A stretch of DNA of 64,000 nucleotides, taken from the NCBI RefSeq assembly GCF_016863115.1, contig NZ_BOOG01000004.1, forward strand, positions 1 to 64,000, in the 5' to 3' direction. This document shows positions 17,877 through 26,129 of this stretch, one piece after another. The number at the start of each line of letters is the position of its first letter. The first letter of the stretch is position 1. The notes beneath the pieces are model-generated. The model did not search any database, had not been told where the DNA came from, and saw only the letters and a list, made by a program, of their open reading frames with translations. The translations under genes and the position numbers were made by a program. The stretch is from Sphaerimonospora thailandensis (GTDB lineage: Bacteria > Actinomycetota > Actinomycetes > Streptosporangiales > Streptosporangiaceae).

Positions 17877-17888
17877 AGTTTCAAGATC
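17859..17888. repeat. 12-bp direct repeat spanning the drmC/methylase junction
   Basis: AGTTTCAAGATC occurs at 17859-17870 and again at 17877-17888, six bases apart. The second copy abuts the drmC stop codon and the pair surrounds the probable GTG start of the methylase, so a slip here would change the spacing or start of that gene. Confidence 0.85.
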
Positions 17889-18712
17889 TAGCGCAGGCGT
17901 TCGAGCAGGCCCTTCGCGCGCAGCTCGGCGATGTGCTCGGCTGCCCGTTGCGGAGCCGTTCCGCCGTGGATGAGCAACCCGGCCTCGATGTTGCCGGCCA
18001 CGCCCGACTGGGTCAGGTTGGCGCTGGACACCAGGAGCACCCGCCGGTCCGCCACGGCGAGCTTCGCGTGCATCTTCGCGTGCTGTTCCGTCCGTTTGCC
18101 GATCGGCCAGTGCCACAACTCGAGACCGGAGACCGACGTGAACGCCGCCGCGGGCTCGGCGCCGGCCAGGGCGGAACCCGCGCCCTGGAGGGTCTCGACA
18201 ACCGCCATCGCCGCGACGCCGCGCTCGACGGCCGCGCCGAGCGCCTCCAGCAGCGGGCCGTACGGCCTGGCCGAATAGGTCATCAGCACGAGCTCATGGG
18301 CCGCCTCCGACACGAGATCCACCAGCACCTGGCCGGTCGTTCGTACGGGCACGGCATGGGTGCTCGGCCCGCTCCACACGGATTCGACCCGGACCTCACG
18401 CGCGTGCTGGGCGTGCCCGTCGGCCACGCCGCGAAGGTATGCGACCGCCTCGGCGTCGGGCACCCTCTCCGCGTCCTGCGCCTCTAGCACCGCGTGGGCC
18501 GCCTCGGCGAAACCCGGCACCGGCACCGCCCCCGGGATCGCGCTCCGCGGCCACCCGTCGCCGATCCGCTGGGCGAGGGCGCGGACCCGGGAAGGCCCGA
18601 GCTGGGCGGCGGCCTGCGCCACCGCCCGTTCGAACGCCGTCCGTTCGAACGCCGTCTGTTCTAACGCCGCCCGTTCTAACGCCGCCCGTTCGAAGCGCTG
18701 CCGCGACGTCAT
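17888..18712 (-). CDS. drmC: DISARM DrmC, phospholipase D-fold protein
   Basis: This 274-residue protein has one clear HKD motif, MHAKLAVADRRVLLVSSANL, the signature of the phospholipase D/nuclease superfamily; the preceding block LVLMTYSARPYGPLLEAL fits the same fold. One HKD per chain implies a dimer forms the active site, as in PLD nucleases. The ATG at 18712 overlaps the drmB stop (ATGA). The first 30 residues are a pentapeptide repeat (FERAA/LEQTA) encoded by a 15-bp tandem repeat. Order after drmA and drmB identifies it as DrmC of class 1 DISARM, known to be dispensable for protection in some DISARM systems. Confidence 0.88.
   Translation of the reverse strand: MTSRQRFERAALERAALEQTAFERTAFERAVAQAAAQLGPSRVRALAQRIGDGWPRSAIPGAVPVPGFAEAAHAVLEAQDAERVPDAEAVAYLRGVADGHAQHAREVRVESVWSGPSTHAVPVRTTGQVLVDLVSEAAHELVLMTYSARPYGPLLEALGAAVERGVAAMAVVETLQGAGSALAGAEPAAAFTSVSGLELWHWPIGKRTEQHAKMHAKLAVADRRVLLVSSANLTQSGVAGNIEAGLLIHGGTAPQRAAEHIAELRAKGLLERLR
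18626..18695. repeat. 15-bp tandem repeat in the 5' end of drmC
   Basis: About five units of the form CGTTCGAACGCCGTC/CGTTCTAACGCCGCC lie head to tail. They encode the repeated pentapeptide at the DrmC N-terminus and are multiples of three, so changes in copy number keep the frame. Confidence 0.85.
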
Positions 18713-20610
18713 GGCAGCTCGGGATAGAGCGCGAGGTCGGGGTCGTCGATGGGCACCACGAACCGGCGGTCGAGGAACCGGTTGCCCCGCTCGCAGGTCG
18801 TCTCCGAGACGAAGAGGCACACGTGGCAGGCGGCGCCGTGCAGGAAGTCGGCGGGCGCCTGCGGGAGGCGTTCCGAGCACAACGGATCGGACGAGCAGTG
18901 CATCGCGTCATGCAGTGCCCGGCGTGTCAGCCGTACCAGGTTCGCGGGCTCGGCCAGCGAGACCAGGCCGCCGAGGGTTCCTTCGGCGTCGGGCACCGCC
19001 GTGTAGATGAGGATGCCGCTGCGCGGATCGTCGTCGCCGCCGGCGTAGACGCGTTCGGAGAGGCTGGCGGAGCTGTATCCGCATTCCAGCGAGATGGTGC
19101 GGATGAGCAGGTGAGACAGGGTGTGCAGGGCGTAGAAGCGAGCTCCCGGCCAGTGCTGCATCTTGTCGAACTGGCCGCGGACGCGGTCGCTGTAGCGGTG
19201 CGTCCGGAAACGTCCGTACGCCTCCTTGTGTTCACGCAACGCGAGCGTGTTCTCGACCCGCTTCTCCCAGTTGGCGAGCAGATCTTCGGGCAGTCTGAGG
19301 AAGATGCCCTCTCCCCGCACCTCGCTGGCCGGCACCCACGTCGCCCGGTCTCTGGCCAGCGGGGCTCGGGTCACCAGCTCCGGGTCCTCGGGGTCCGGCG
19401 CGTCCAAACGGGTGAAGCCGATCAGCGCGCGGACCTCCCGGAGGCGTTCGGCCTGGACCACGTCGGCGAAGACCCCGCGCAGCGGCTCGGGGACTCCCTC
19501 GGGGTCGCGGCGCAGCGCGAAGTCCTCGTCGGGCTCGGGCAGCTCGGGCGCGGACAGCACCTCCCACTCGGCGGTCCGCAGGTCGGGATAGCCCTCGGCC
19601 GCCGCTGCCTCCACCCCGTCGAGCTTGGCGCGGTGCCGCTCGACCGCGTCCCACACCGCCTGGTCGTCCCACTTGTCGAACTCTCTGAGCGCGGGTATGG
19701 CTCCGCGCAGGTAGGGCAGCATGTTCGGGCCGGGAATGCCGTACAGCGAGTTCCAGTGCTGGGCGACCTTGGCGTCCAGCACGCCGGCCCCCATCTCCGG
19801 CACCCACAGCGAGGACAGCGTCTGCGCGAACCACTGGTTGGAGGCGCCGACGACGAGAACGCGCACGGGGCGCGGGCACGAATCGAACGTGGACAGGTGC
19901 GGATGGCGGCCACGGCAGGCCGGGAGGCTGCGTTCGCCACGCCGGCCCATGGCCTCGGTGATGTTGCGCCGCATCCCGCACCGGTCACATTTGATCTCGA
20001 CGTTGGCGCCCATGTTCCCGCCCCGGTCGTCCATGCTCAGGGGCGGGAAGTCCACCTCGCAGGCGCCCCCTCGATGCACGAACCGCACGTACGGAAAGTC
20101 GTCCATATGGCCCTGCGGGCACGCGAGAACGAAACGGGCGGCCACCGCCAGGGGACGCGGGCCGGACTTCTTGCGCGGGCAGTTCTTGTGGAAGAACCGG
20201 GCCTCGTGCGGGGCGTGCTGCTTCGGGTTCTCGAAGCCGAAGACGACCTGCGACTCGATGGGCGCGAGCGTGTTGCAGGCCGTGCATCTCATCCAGGCGG
20301 GAAAGGGGATGGTGGGCACGCCCACGCGCGCGGCCATGCCGCTCTGGTCGTTGTCCGGCATCCAGGGAGCGGGACGCAGCCGCTCGACCTGCTTGCCGAG
20401 CAGGGTCTGCACGGCGGCCAGGAGCCGCGGCTCGGCCAGCGGCTCCCAGTCGGGAATCGGCCGGTAATCCCAGTCGTCCAGCCCTCTGACCAGCACGGAG
20501 AAGTTCGGCAGGTCCACCAGCGCACCGACGCCGCCGGTGAACATCAGGTGGCTGGGACGGACCGCGCCGACCCTGCGACGGTGCCCTTCGGGCTTGCGGG
20601 TCGCCATCAC
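18709..20610 (-). CDS. drmB: DISARM DrmB, DUF1998 helicase-associated protein
   Basis: This 633-residue protein has several zinc-binding-type clusters: CTACNT (near 107), CPQGH (near 170), CDRCGM (near 209) and a C-terminal DUF1998 block running from CSSDPLC through GAACHVCLFVSETTCERGN to FLDRRF. DUF1998 proteins act with a DEAD/DEAH partner; in DISARM, DrmA and DrmB form the core complex that engages phage DNA. The gene begins at GTG 20610 or ATG 20607, overlapping the drmA stop, and its own stop overlaps drmC, so drmA-drmB-drmC are translationally coupled. Length and order match the family. Confidence 0.92.
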   Translation of the reverse strand: MMATRKPEGHRRRVGAVRPSHLMFTGGVGALVDLPNFSVLVRGLDDWDYRPIPDWEPLAEPRLLAAVQTLLGKQVERLRPAPWMPDNDQSGMAARVGVPTIPFPAWMRCTACNTLAPIESQVVFGFENPKQHAPHEARFFHKNCPRKKSGPRPLAVAARFVLACPQGHMDDFPYVRFVHRGGACEVDFPPLSMDDRGGNMGANVEIKCDRCGMRRNITEAMGRRGERSLPACRGRHPHLSTFDSCPRPVRVLVVGASNQWFAQTLSSLWVPEMGAGVLDAKVAQHWNSLYGIPGPNMLPYLRGAIPALREFDKWDDQAVWDAVERHRAKLDGVEAAAAEGYPDLRTAEWEVLSAPELPEPDEDFALRRDPEGVPEPLRGVFADVVQAERLREVRALIGFTRLDAPDPEDPELVTRAPLARDRATWVPASEVRGEGIFLRLPEDLLANWEKRVENTLALREHKEAYGRFRTHRYSDRVRGQFDKMQHWPGARFYALHTLSHLLIRTISLECGYSSASLSERVYAGGDDDPRSGILIYTAVPDAEGTLGGLVSLAEPANLVRLTRRALHDAMHCSSDPLCSERLPQAPADFLHGAACHVCLFVSETTCERGNRFLDRRFVVPIDDPDLALYPELP

Positions 20611-23600
20611 TTGCCCTTTCCGGTCATCAGCGTGCTCTCACCGAGCTCGTCCCCTTCGGGGGTGTCGGCATCGTCGTCGTCGGCATCGGTGGCGGTGAAG
20701 GCCCAGTCGGGCGCGCCGTACGCCGGAGCGAACATCTCCTCCAGGCGGGGAACCAGGAGGTTGATCTCGTTCTCGGTCTCCCGCATGGACTGGCCGACGG
20801 TCATCGTGTCCCAGGCGCCCTCCCCCGCCGACCGCAGCAGCGGTGCCAGCGGCTGCTTGGTGGAGGAGCTCCCCTGGTAGCCCAGCCTGATCTCCCCGGT
20901 GCGCATCCTGAGCCACGTGTCGGTCACCACGTCGAGGCGTTCGCCCAGGTAGTCGCGGCCGCGTTCGCCCGCGACGGCCTCGGCCCTGGCCAGGAAGCGC
21001 TCCCGGATCCGTGCGGCGACCGGGCCGTCCAGCTCCACCGTGTGGGCGTCGGCGTTGCGGGAGAAGGTCTCCTCCGCGTTGCGCAGCGCGGCGACGAAGG
21101 CCGCCGTGACGCCCCGGTCCAGTGCCCGCCGGGTGTACGGGGTGACCGACAGCGCCTCCACCTGACGGTAGAAGGTGGCGTGGTAGTGCTCGAAGTCCTC
21201 GAAATGCGCGAGGTCACGCGGGCGGGACCAGTTGTACAGCGTGACCACCAGCCCCGGCCGTTCGGCATCACGGCCGACGCGGGAGGAGGCCTGGATGTAC
21301 TCGGCCGTGTTCTTCGGCTGCCCGGTCACCACCATGAGGCCGAACCTGGACACGTCGACGCCGACCTGGAGCATCGAGGTCGCCAGGACGACGTCGACCG
21401 GCAGCCGCTGCCGCGCCAGCCACTGGTCGACCAGCGGATGCTCGGGGCGTTTGTCCCGGTAGGCGAAGGCCCGTTCGGCGCTGAGGTCGTACTTCCGCTT
21501 CGAGGTGTCGAACTCGGGATCGAAGCCGACCTCCAGGTTCCTGAGCACCTCGCTGATGTCGGTGGAGGAGATCCGCGAGGTGAGCTCCTGGACCGTGAGC
21601 ATCTCCAGCCGGGTCGCCAGCCGGTTGGACAGGCCCTTGCGCTTCCCATGGGTGCGGATGCGGGTCGTCACGTCGTCGTCGACGTAGCGGCGCATGCCGG
21701 CCAGCTCGCGGGTGGCGTTGAAGTAGCCGACGAGCGTCATGTACGGATCGGCGGCCTTGCCGTACCTGTCGAAGACGGTCTGCCCGGCGATGAGCAGGAT
21801 CTCCGCGAGCCGGATCTCGGCGGACTTGAGACGGACACCGTGCGCGCAGACGCCCAGATAGCGCCGCCCGGGGTTGTCCGGCGTGATCGGCACCTGACGT
21901 GAGAAGAAGGTGTCGGCCACGTCGATGACCTGCGGCGGGAAGATGGCCAGCTCACGCGCGAAGACGCCGAGCACCTGCGCGTCGGCCCGCTTGGTCGTCG
22001 CCGTCGAGGCGACGATCTTCGGGCCGAATCCGTCTCCCCAGGTGCACAGCTCGTCCACGGCCGCCTCGAAAAGGCCGACGGTGGTGCCGAGCGCGCCGGA
22101 GATGAGGTGCAGCTCGTCCTGGATGATCAGGTCCGGCGGGCGCAGCCGGGTGACCGGCTGGCTCTGGACGGCCGGCAGCGCGCCCTTCGCGTTGTGCCTG
22201 GACGTGCATCCGGTCTTGGCGTTCAGGTCCTCGTGCCGGTAGCCGTGCCGTGGGCACCATTCGCGGACCCGGCCGAACAGATGGCCGGCGAACCCGCGCC
22301 ACGGAAGCTGGGCCAGCTTGTCGACGGTCGCGATGACCAGGCTCGGGGTGAGGCGGTAGATCTCCTCGTCCACGGTGAGGATCGGCAGCCCCTCGCCGGG
22401 GGACATCCTGCGGGAGAACGGGCAGGCGTTCAGCCCCTCACCGTTGGCGCAGTAGAGCACGACGCGGCGGCGGTCGTCGTCGATCTGCAGGTCCTCGTGC
22501 CCGCGCAGCGTCTGCCCGCACCACGGGCAGGACAGGGTCTGCAGGACGTTCGGCCGCTTGCCCTCGGGGGCCGCCCGCGCGTCGCTCACCTCCTTGGCCG
22601 CGCCCTCGAACCAGTTCGGGGAGACGGCACTGCCGACCCAGAGCCCGATGCGGAACGGCGTGCCGCCCCAGGTCTCCTCGTCACGCCGACGGAGCATCTC
22701 GGCGGCGCACACCAGGGCCGCGGCCCGCTGGAACTGCTGGGCGGTGAGCAGCCGCAGGGTGTAGCGCATGAGAACGGCCACGCCGTCCAGGCCGCTGCGC
22801 GCCTGCTCGGCCGTGCCCACCACCTTCTGCAGTCGCCTGATCGCGAAGGTGTACGCGGTCAGCCCGAGATATGCCTCGGTCTTGCCGCCACCGGTCGGGA
22901 AGAACAGCAGGTCGGTGGTGGCGGTGTGGTCGGCCGCCCGTTCGGGGTGTGCGGGATCGGTCAGCGACGGCAGGTTGAGCAGCACGAACGCCAACTGGAA
23001 CGGACGCCAGGACGCGGCTTTCGCCCCCTCCTGCGCGACGACCTCGGACGCGGCCTCGAAGGTGAGGCCCCGCTCCTGCCGGAGTTTGGCGATCGCGGTG
23101 TGCCGCCGCTGCAGCGCCATCGCCTCGTTGGCGAACCGGAACGCCTTGAGCGCGTCCCCGTCGGAGAGCAGCAGGTCGATCCCGGCACGGATGCGATCGG
23201 CCGCGCGGCGTGCCTTGAACACGGCGCTCTCGGCCGTGGCACGCAGCGCCGCCGGCAGCGTCGGGATCTCGGCCGCGCGCTTGTCCAGCCAGGCCGAGTA
23301 GCCGTCGGCCAGCGGCGCCAGCCCGGCACGCAGCCTCTCGGCGTCGGCCTCGGCGGCCTCCGCCAGGGCGTCCATCGACAGCTCCATGTCGCCGAGCCCG
23401 GTAGTGGGCGCGATGGTCGCGGGCACGTCGTAGACCGGCAGCCAGGTCGTTCGCAGCTCGTGGGCACGCCGTTCGTTGTCACGGATGACGGCGTGCACCG
23501 CGACGTTGCGCCCGGAGGCGTACCGCCGCTCGTTCCGGTAGAGGAGCCGCAGGTGGGCGTCCTCGTCGTCGTATCCCGCTCCCCCGTCGCCGTCGAGGGG

Positions 23601-24419
23601 ATCGTCGATCGGCAGGAAGATCGCCGCGTGCCCGTCAAGCGCCCTGACCAGCAGCTCGGTCTGGAAGAGCCACGCCGTGTCCTTGTTGCTCTCCGGCTCC
23701 CGCTGCGTGTTGATCAGCGACAGCTCCACCACCCGGTGTCCGTCCCGGGGCCGTACGGCCACCGCGAGCAGCACGCCGGGGGCATCAATTGCGGTGCCGG
23801 TGAGCGGGATCCGGTAGTTCGACTCCCGGTCGAGCCGGACCTCCCTGGCGTACGCCACCGGCTCCCGTGACCAGGTCCGGACCGTCCTGCCGTCCTCACG
23901 CTCGATCTCGCTCTTGCCGTACCGGCCCCACGCGGCGGTGACGGCGATCACGTCGACGTCGGCGGGCACGGCGAAGGACAACCCCATCGAGGAGGCCCAT
24001 AACCGCCCGAGGTTCTGCGACGTGAGCACGTCGGCCGGATCGGCCTCGGCGGCGTCGCCGTGGACACCGGTCTCGGTGTCGGGCACCTCGTCGGCCTGAT
24101 CCCGGGAGGAGGTCGGCGAATGCTTCGGGCCGAGCATGCCCACGAGGTAACGCTCGCGCGGTCCCATCGCCCGCGGCGGGAACTCCTCCAGGTCACCGTC
24201 CCACGGCCCGAGCAGGTCACGGCAGACGAACTCCTGGAACTCGTCCCGCACCTCATGCGACGACGCCTCCCCGAACACCTGCGGCGCGTCCAACGGGGGG
24301 ACGGCCTTTTCCAGCACGGCCGGTACGGCCTCCGCCGGCTTCGCGGACCCCGAGCCGGTCAGGTCCAGAGCCTGCTGCCTGTCCCCCAACTCGGGAAACA
24401 GATCCTCCTGCTCATTCAT
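20607..24419 (-). CDS. drmA: DISARM DrmA, SF2 helicase
   Basis: This is a 1,270-residue superfamily 2 helicase. Motif I is FPTGGGKTEAYLG near residue 510, motif II is DELH near 767, and motif III is STATTKR. The C-terminal RecA lobe carries GVDVSRFGLMVVTG near 1025 and the arginine-finger block ASSRVGRDAERPG near 1046. A zinc cluster CPWCG...CANGEGLNACPF lies between motifs I and II. The acidic N-terminal 450 residues have no recognisable motif. The ATG at 24419 follows a weak GGAG. It is the largest subunit of the DISARM core complex. Between it and the next DISARM gene upstream (drmMI) an ATPase gene and a repeat-rich spacer intervene. Confidence 0.93.
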   Translation of the reverse strand: MNEQEDLFPELGDRQQALDLTGSGSAKPAEAVPAVLEKAVPPLDAPQVFGEASSHEVRDEFQEFVCRDLLGPWDGDLEEFPPRAMGPRERYLVGMLGPKHSPTSSRDQADEVPDTETGVHGDAAEADPADVLTSQNLGRLWASSMGLSFAVPADVDVIAVTAAWGRYGKSEIEREDGRTVRTWSREPVAYAREVRLDRESNYRIPLTGTAIDAPGVLLAVAVRPRDGHRVVELSLINTQREPESNKDTAWLFQTELLVRALDGHAAIFLPIDDPLDGDGGAGYDDEDAHLRLLYRNERRYASGRNVAVHAVIRDNERRAHELRTTWLPVYDVPATIAPTTGLGDMELSMDALAEAAEADAERLRAGLAPLADGYSAWLDKRAAEIPTLPAALRATAESAVFKARRAADRIRAGIDLLLSDGDALKAFRFANEAMALQRRHTAIAKLRQERGLTFEAASEVVAQEGAKAASWRPFQLAFVLLNLPSLTDPAHPERAADHTATTDLLFFPTGGGKTEAYLGLTAYTFAIRRLQKVVGTAEQARSGLDGVAVLMRYTLRLLTAQQFQRAAALVCAAEMLRRRDEETWGGTPFRIGLWVGSAVSPNWFEGAAKEVSDARAAPEGKRPNVLQTLSCPWCGQTLRGHEDLQIDDDRRRVVLYCANGEGLNACPFSRRMSPGEGLPILTVDEEIYRLTPSLVIATVDKLAQLPWRGFAGHLFGRVREWCPRHGYRHEDLNAKTGCTSRHNAKGALPAVQSQPVTRLRPPDLIIQDELHLISGALGTTVGLFEAAVDELCTWGDGFGPKIVASTATTKRADAQVLGVFARELAIFPPQVIDVADTFFSRQVPITPDNPGRRYLGVCAHGVRLKSAEIRLAEILLIAGQTVFDRYGKAADPYMTLVGYFNATRELAGMRRYVDDDVTTRIRTHGKRKGLSNRLATRLEMLTVQELTSRISSTDISEVLRNLEVGFDPEFDTSKRKYDLSAERAFAYRDKRPEHPLVDQWLARQRLPVDVVLATSMLQVGVDVSRFGLMVVTGQPKNTAEYIQASSRVGRDAERPGLVVTLYNWSRPRDLAHFEDFEHYHATFYRQVEALSVTPYTRRALDRGVTAAFVAALRNAEETFSRNADAHTVELDGPVAARIRERFLARAEAVAGERGRDYLGERLDVVTDTWLRMRTGEIRLGYQGSSSTKQPLAPLLRSAGEGAWDTMTVGQSMRETENEINLLVPRLEEMFAPAYGAPDWAFTATDADDDDADTPEGDELGESTLMTGKGK

Positions 24420-24524
24420 TGTTACGCTCCACCTCGTTCACGTCGAAATATGCTCGGAGCAGCAAAGCTCGGCATCGTCACAGAGTTGAGTCCACGATCG
24501 GTCAATCCCGCCGACAGGAATGCT

Positions 24525-24852
24525 CGTAAGTATTCAACCCAAGCACATTCCGGCGTCGAATGCTTACCATGTGTGATCGCGCGCGGGTGTCCCCGATCAG
24601 TGGACCCGCTGCAGATCGTTCCGGTTTGTGCGTTTTGCCGGAGGCGTTGCACCCTCAGGAGTGCGACTCCGCCATCGATCATGACGTTATTGCTGGAAAA
24701 ACGCGGGTTTCGCAGCAACAACGTCATGATCGATTGATTGTCGATGCATTTGATCTTCTGAAGGAGCCCGCTGAGCGGATCAGCGGGGCTGGGGCGGAGA
24801 TGACACATGGTGGTTACTCGACGCCACAATGCGCTCGGCCTGAATACTTACG
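24525..24852. repeat. imperfect 50-bp inverted repeat framing the drmA-ATPase spacer
   Basis: The segment 24525-24574 is complementary to 24803-24852 with about 39 of 50 bases matching, including an exact CGACGCC and GAATACTTACG. The right arm encodes the last residues of the ATPase gene (RKYSGRAHCGVE); read the other way, the left arm would encode RKYSTQAHSGVE. Several differences fall at third codon positions, so the left arm may be a fragment of an inverted second copy of the ATPase 3' end. Terminal inverted repeats of a small mobile element are the alternative. Confidence 0.7.
24672..24736. repeat. 65-bp palindromic element, copy 1
   Basis: A 21-base arm (24675-24695) pairs with 24713-24733 with one mismatch around a 17-base loop. 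The reverse complement of this 65-bp unit matches 40950-41014 almost base for base, loop included. It lies in the non-coding spacer between drmA and the ATPase gene. No T-tract follows on either side, so it is not a typical intrinsic terminator. Confidence 0.9.
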
Positions 24853-25968
24853 GATGCTCGACGAACCATCATCTTGTCGTTCGCAGACGATCAGTTCTTC
24901 TGGCCTCAACCGGTCGGCCAGAGTCGGGGAATGCGTGGCGATGAGGAACTGCGTGCGCTCGCTCGCCTCGCGGATCCGCGCTACGAGCAGTTCGAGAGCT
25001 TGCGGATGGAGACCGTGATCGATCTCCTCGACACAGGTGAGCGCTGGCGGGTGGGGATCGTAGAGCAGCGCGAGCAGGCCGAGGAGCCGGATCGTGCCAT
25101 AGGAGGCGTCGGCCAACTGGGTTGTCCGGCGCAGCCCGCGCTCGCGCAGCGCAACGACCACCTCACGGGCCGGCCCGGAGGGATAGTCGAATTCGATGGC
25201 GTCGAGCTGGGGCAGGGCGGCCTTGGCGTCTGCTTCCAGCCGCTGCCACGATTTCTCGTCGCTGCGGTGGAGGGCCAGCAGGAACGCCGCCAGGTTCGCG
25301 GCATTGTCGTTGAGGACCTCGCGGCCGTTCCGGGGAACCTTCGACGGACGACGGGCGGCGTCGACGCTCACATCGAAGACCCTGAATGCGCTGAGCTGTT
25401 CGGCCAGCGCACGCACCTCCCGCGCGCCGGCCTCATCCGAAAGACGGGGAAGGGTGGACAACCCGCTGCTGACACTGCTGATCCCGGTCGCACGCACACC
25501 GGTGTTCGGCGGGATCAGATCAGGCGAGGTGGCCGTGAATATCTCCACCATGTTGTTGCTGACGACGATCTGCTGCCAACCTGGCGGGTTCGGAAATCGA
25601 AATCGCTCATCCCGGACCAGGAAGGGCTGTCCGTTAGCGCTCTCCAAACTGACCTTCAGGGAATATTCATCAGGTGTGTCGAGAGAGCTTGCCTCGGTCC
25701 ATGCCGCCACCAGTCCGATCCGGAAATAGCCAGGGGTCCTGTCTCCGCCTCTGAACAGAATCTCGTCGAGCCCGCCCCGCTCTTCCAACGCCGGCACAAG
25801 GTCGGTCTGGACCATGTCCGCGAGGAAGCGGAAGACCTCGAGCACGTTGGTCTTGCCGGCGCCGTTGGGCCCGACGAGCACGTTCACCGGACCCAACGGC
25901 AGGGAGATCTTCCGCAGGCTACGGAAGTTCTCCACCTCAAGCTTGATCAGCCGTTTCTCCACGACCAC
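24814..25968 (-). CDS. ABC/AAA-type ATPase (RecF/AAA_21-like) inside the DISARM operon
   Basis: This roughly 384-residue ATPase begins LIKLEVENFRSLRKISLPLG, the standard start of RecF/SMC-like single-chain ATPases. Walker A is GPNGAGKTN, a degenerate signature is ADASYGTIRLLGL, Walker B is TCVEEIDHGLHP and the H-loop is IATHSPTLAD. GTG 25968 follows GGGAGG; nearby GTG codons are alternatives. There is no TOPRIM or nuclease domain after the ATPase core, so it differs from OLD proteins. It lies between drmMI and drmA on the same strand. Such ATPases are recurrent partners in anti-phage systems, often as sensors; its role with DISARM is inference. Its last dozen residues are encoded by an inverted-repeat arm. 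Confidence 0.85.
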   Translation of the reverse strand: MVVEKRLIKLEVENFRSLRKISLPLGPVNVLVGPNGAGKTNVLEVFRFLADMVQTDLVPALEERGGLDEILFRGGDRTPGYFRIGLVAAWTEASSLDTPDEYSLKVSLESANGQPFLVRDERFRFPNPPGWQQIVVSNNMVEIFTATSPDLIPPNTGVRATGISSVSSGLSTLPRLSDEAGAREVRALAEQLSAFRVFDVSVDAARRPSKVPRNGREVLNDNAANLAAFLLALHRSDEKSWQRLEADAKAALPQLDAIEFDYPSGPAREVVVALRERGLRRTTQLADASYGTIRLLGLLALLYDPHPPALTCVEEIDHGLHPQALELLVARIREASERTQFLIATHSPTLADRLRPEELIVCERQDDGSSSIRKYSGRAHCGVE

Positions 25969-26129
25969 ACCTCCCTCCCCCCGATCTTCGCACCGGCACA
26001 CCGCTCACCTACGCCAATCCGCTGCTGACGCCCGGCCGGCCAGTGCCGGGAGCAAGCGTTGCCGGGTCGGCCCAGCGTCTGTGAGCCCAGTTCCGAAGCG
26101 TGGAAGCGAGTAGTCGGGATGGCGCCTCA

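Noticed and set aside
18626-18695. Possible CRISPR-like array
   Set aside because: Units are 15 bp, contiguous, without spacers, and in frame within drmC.
24672-24736. Palindrome as an intrinsic terminator of the ATPase or drmA
   Set aside because: The stem is strong but no T-tract follows on either strand, and a matching copy lies elsewhere, which fits a repeated element better.
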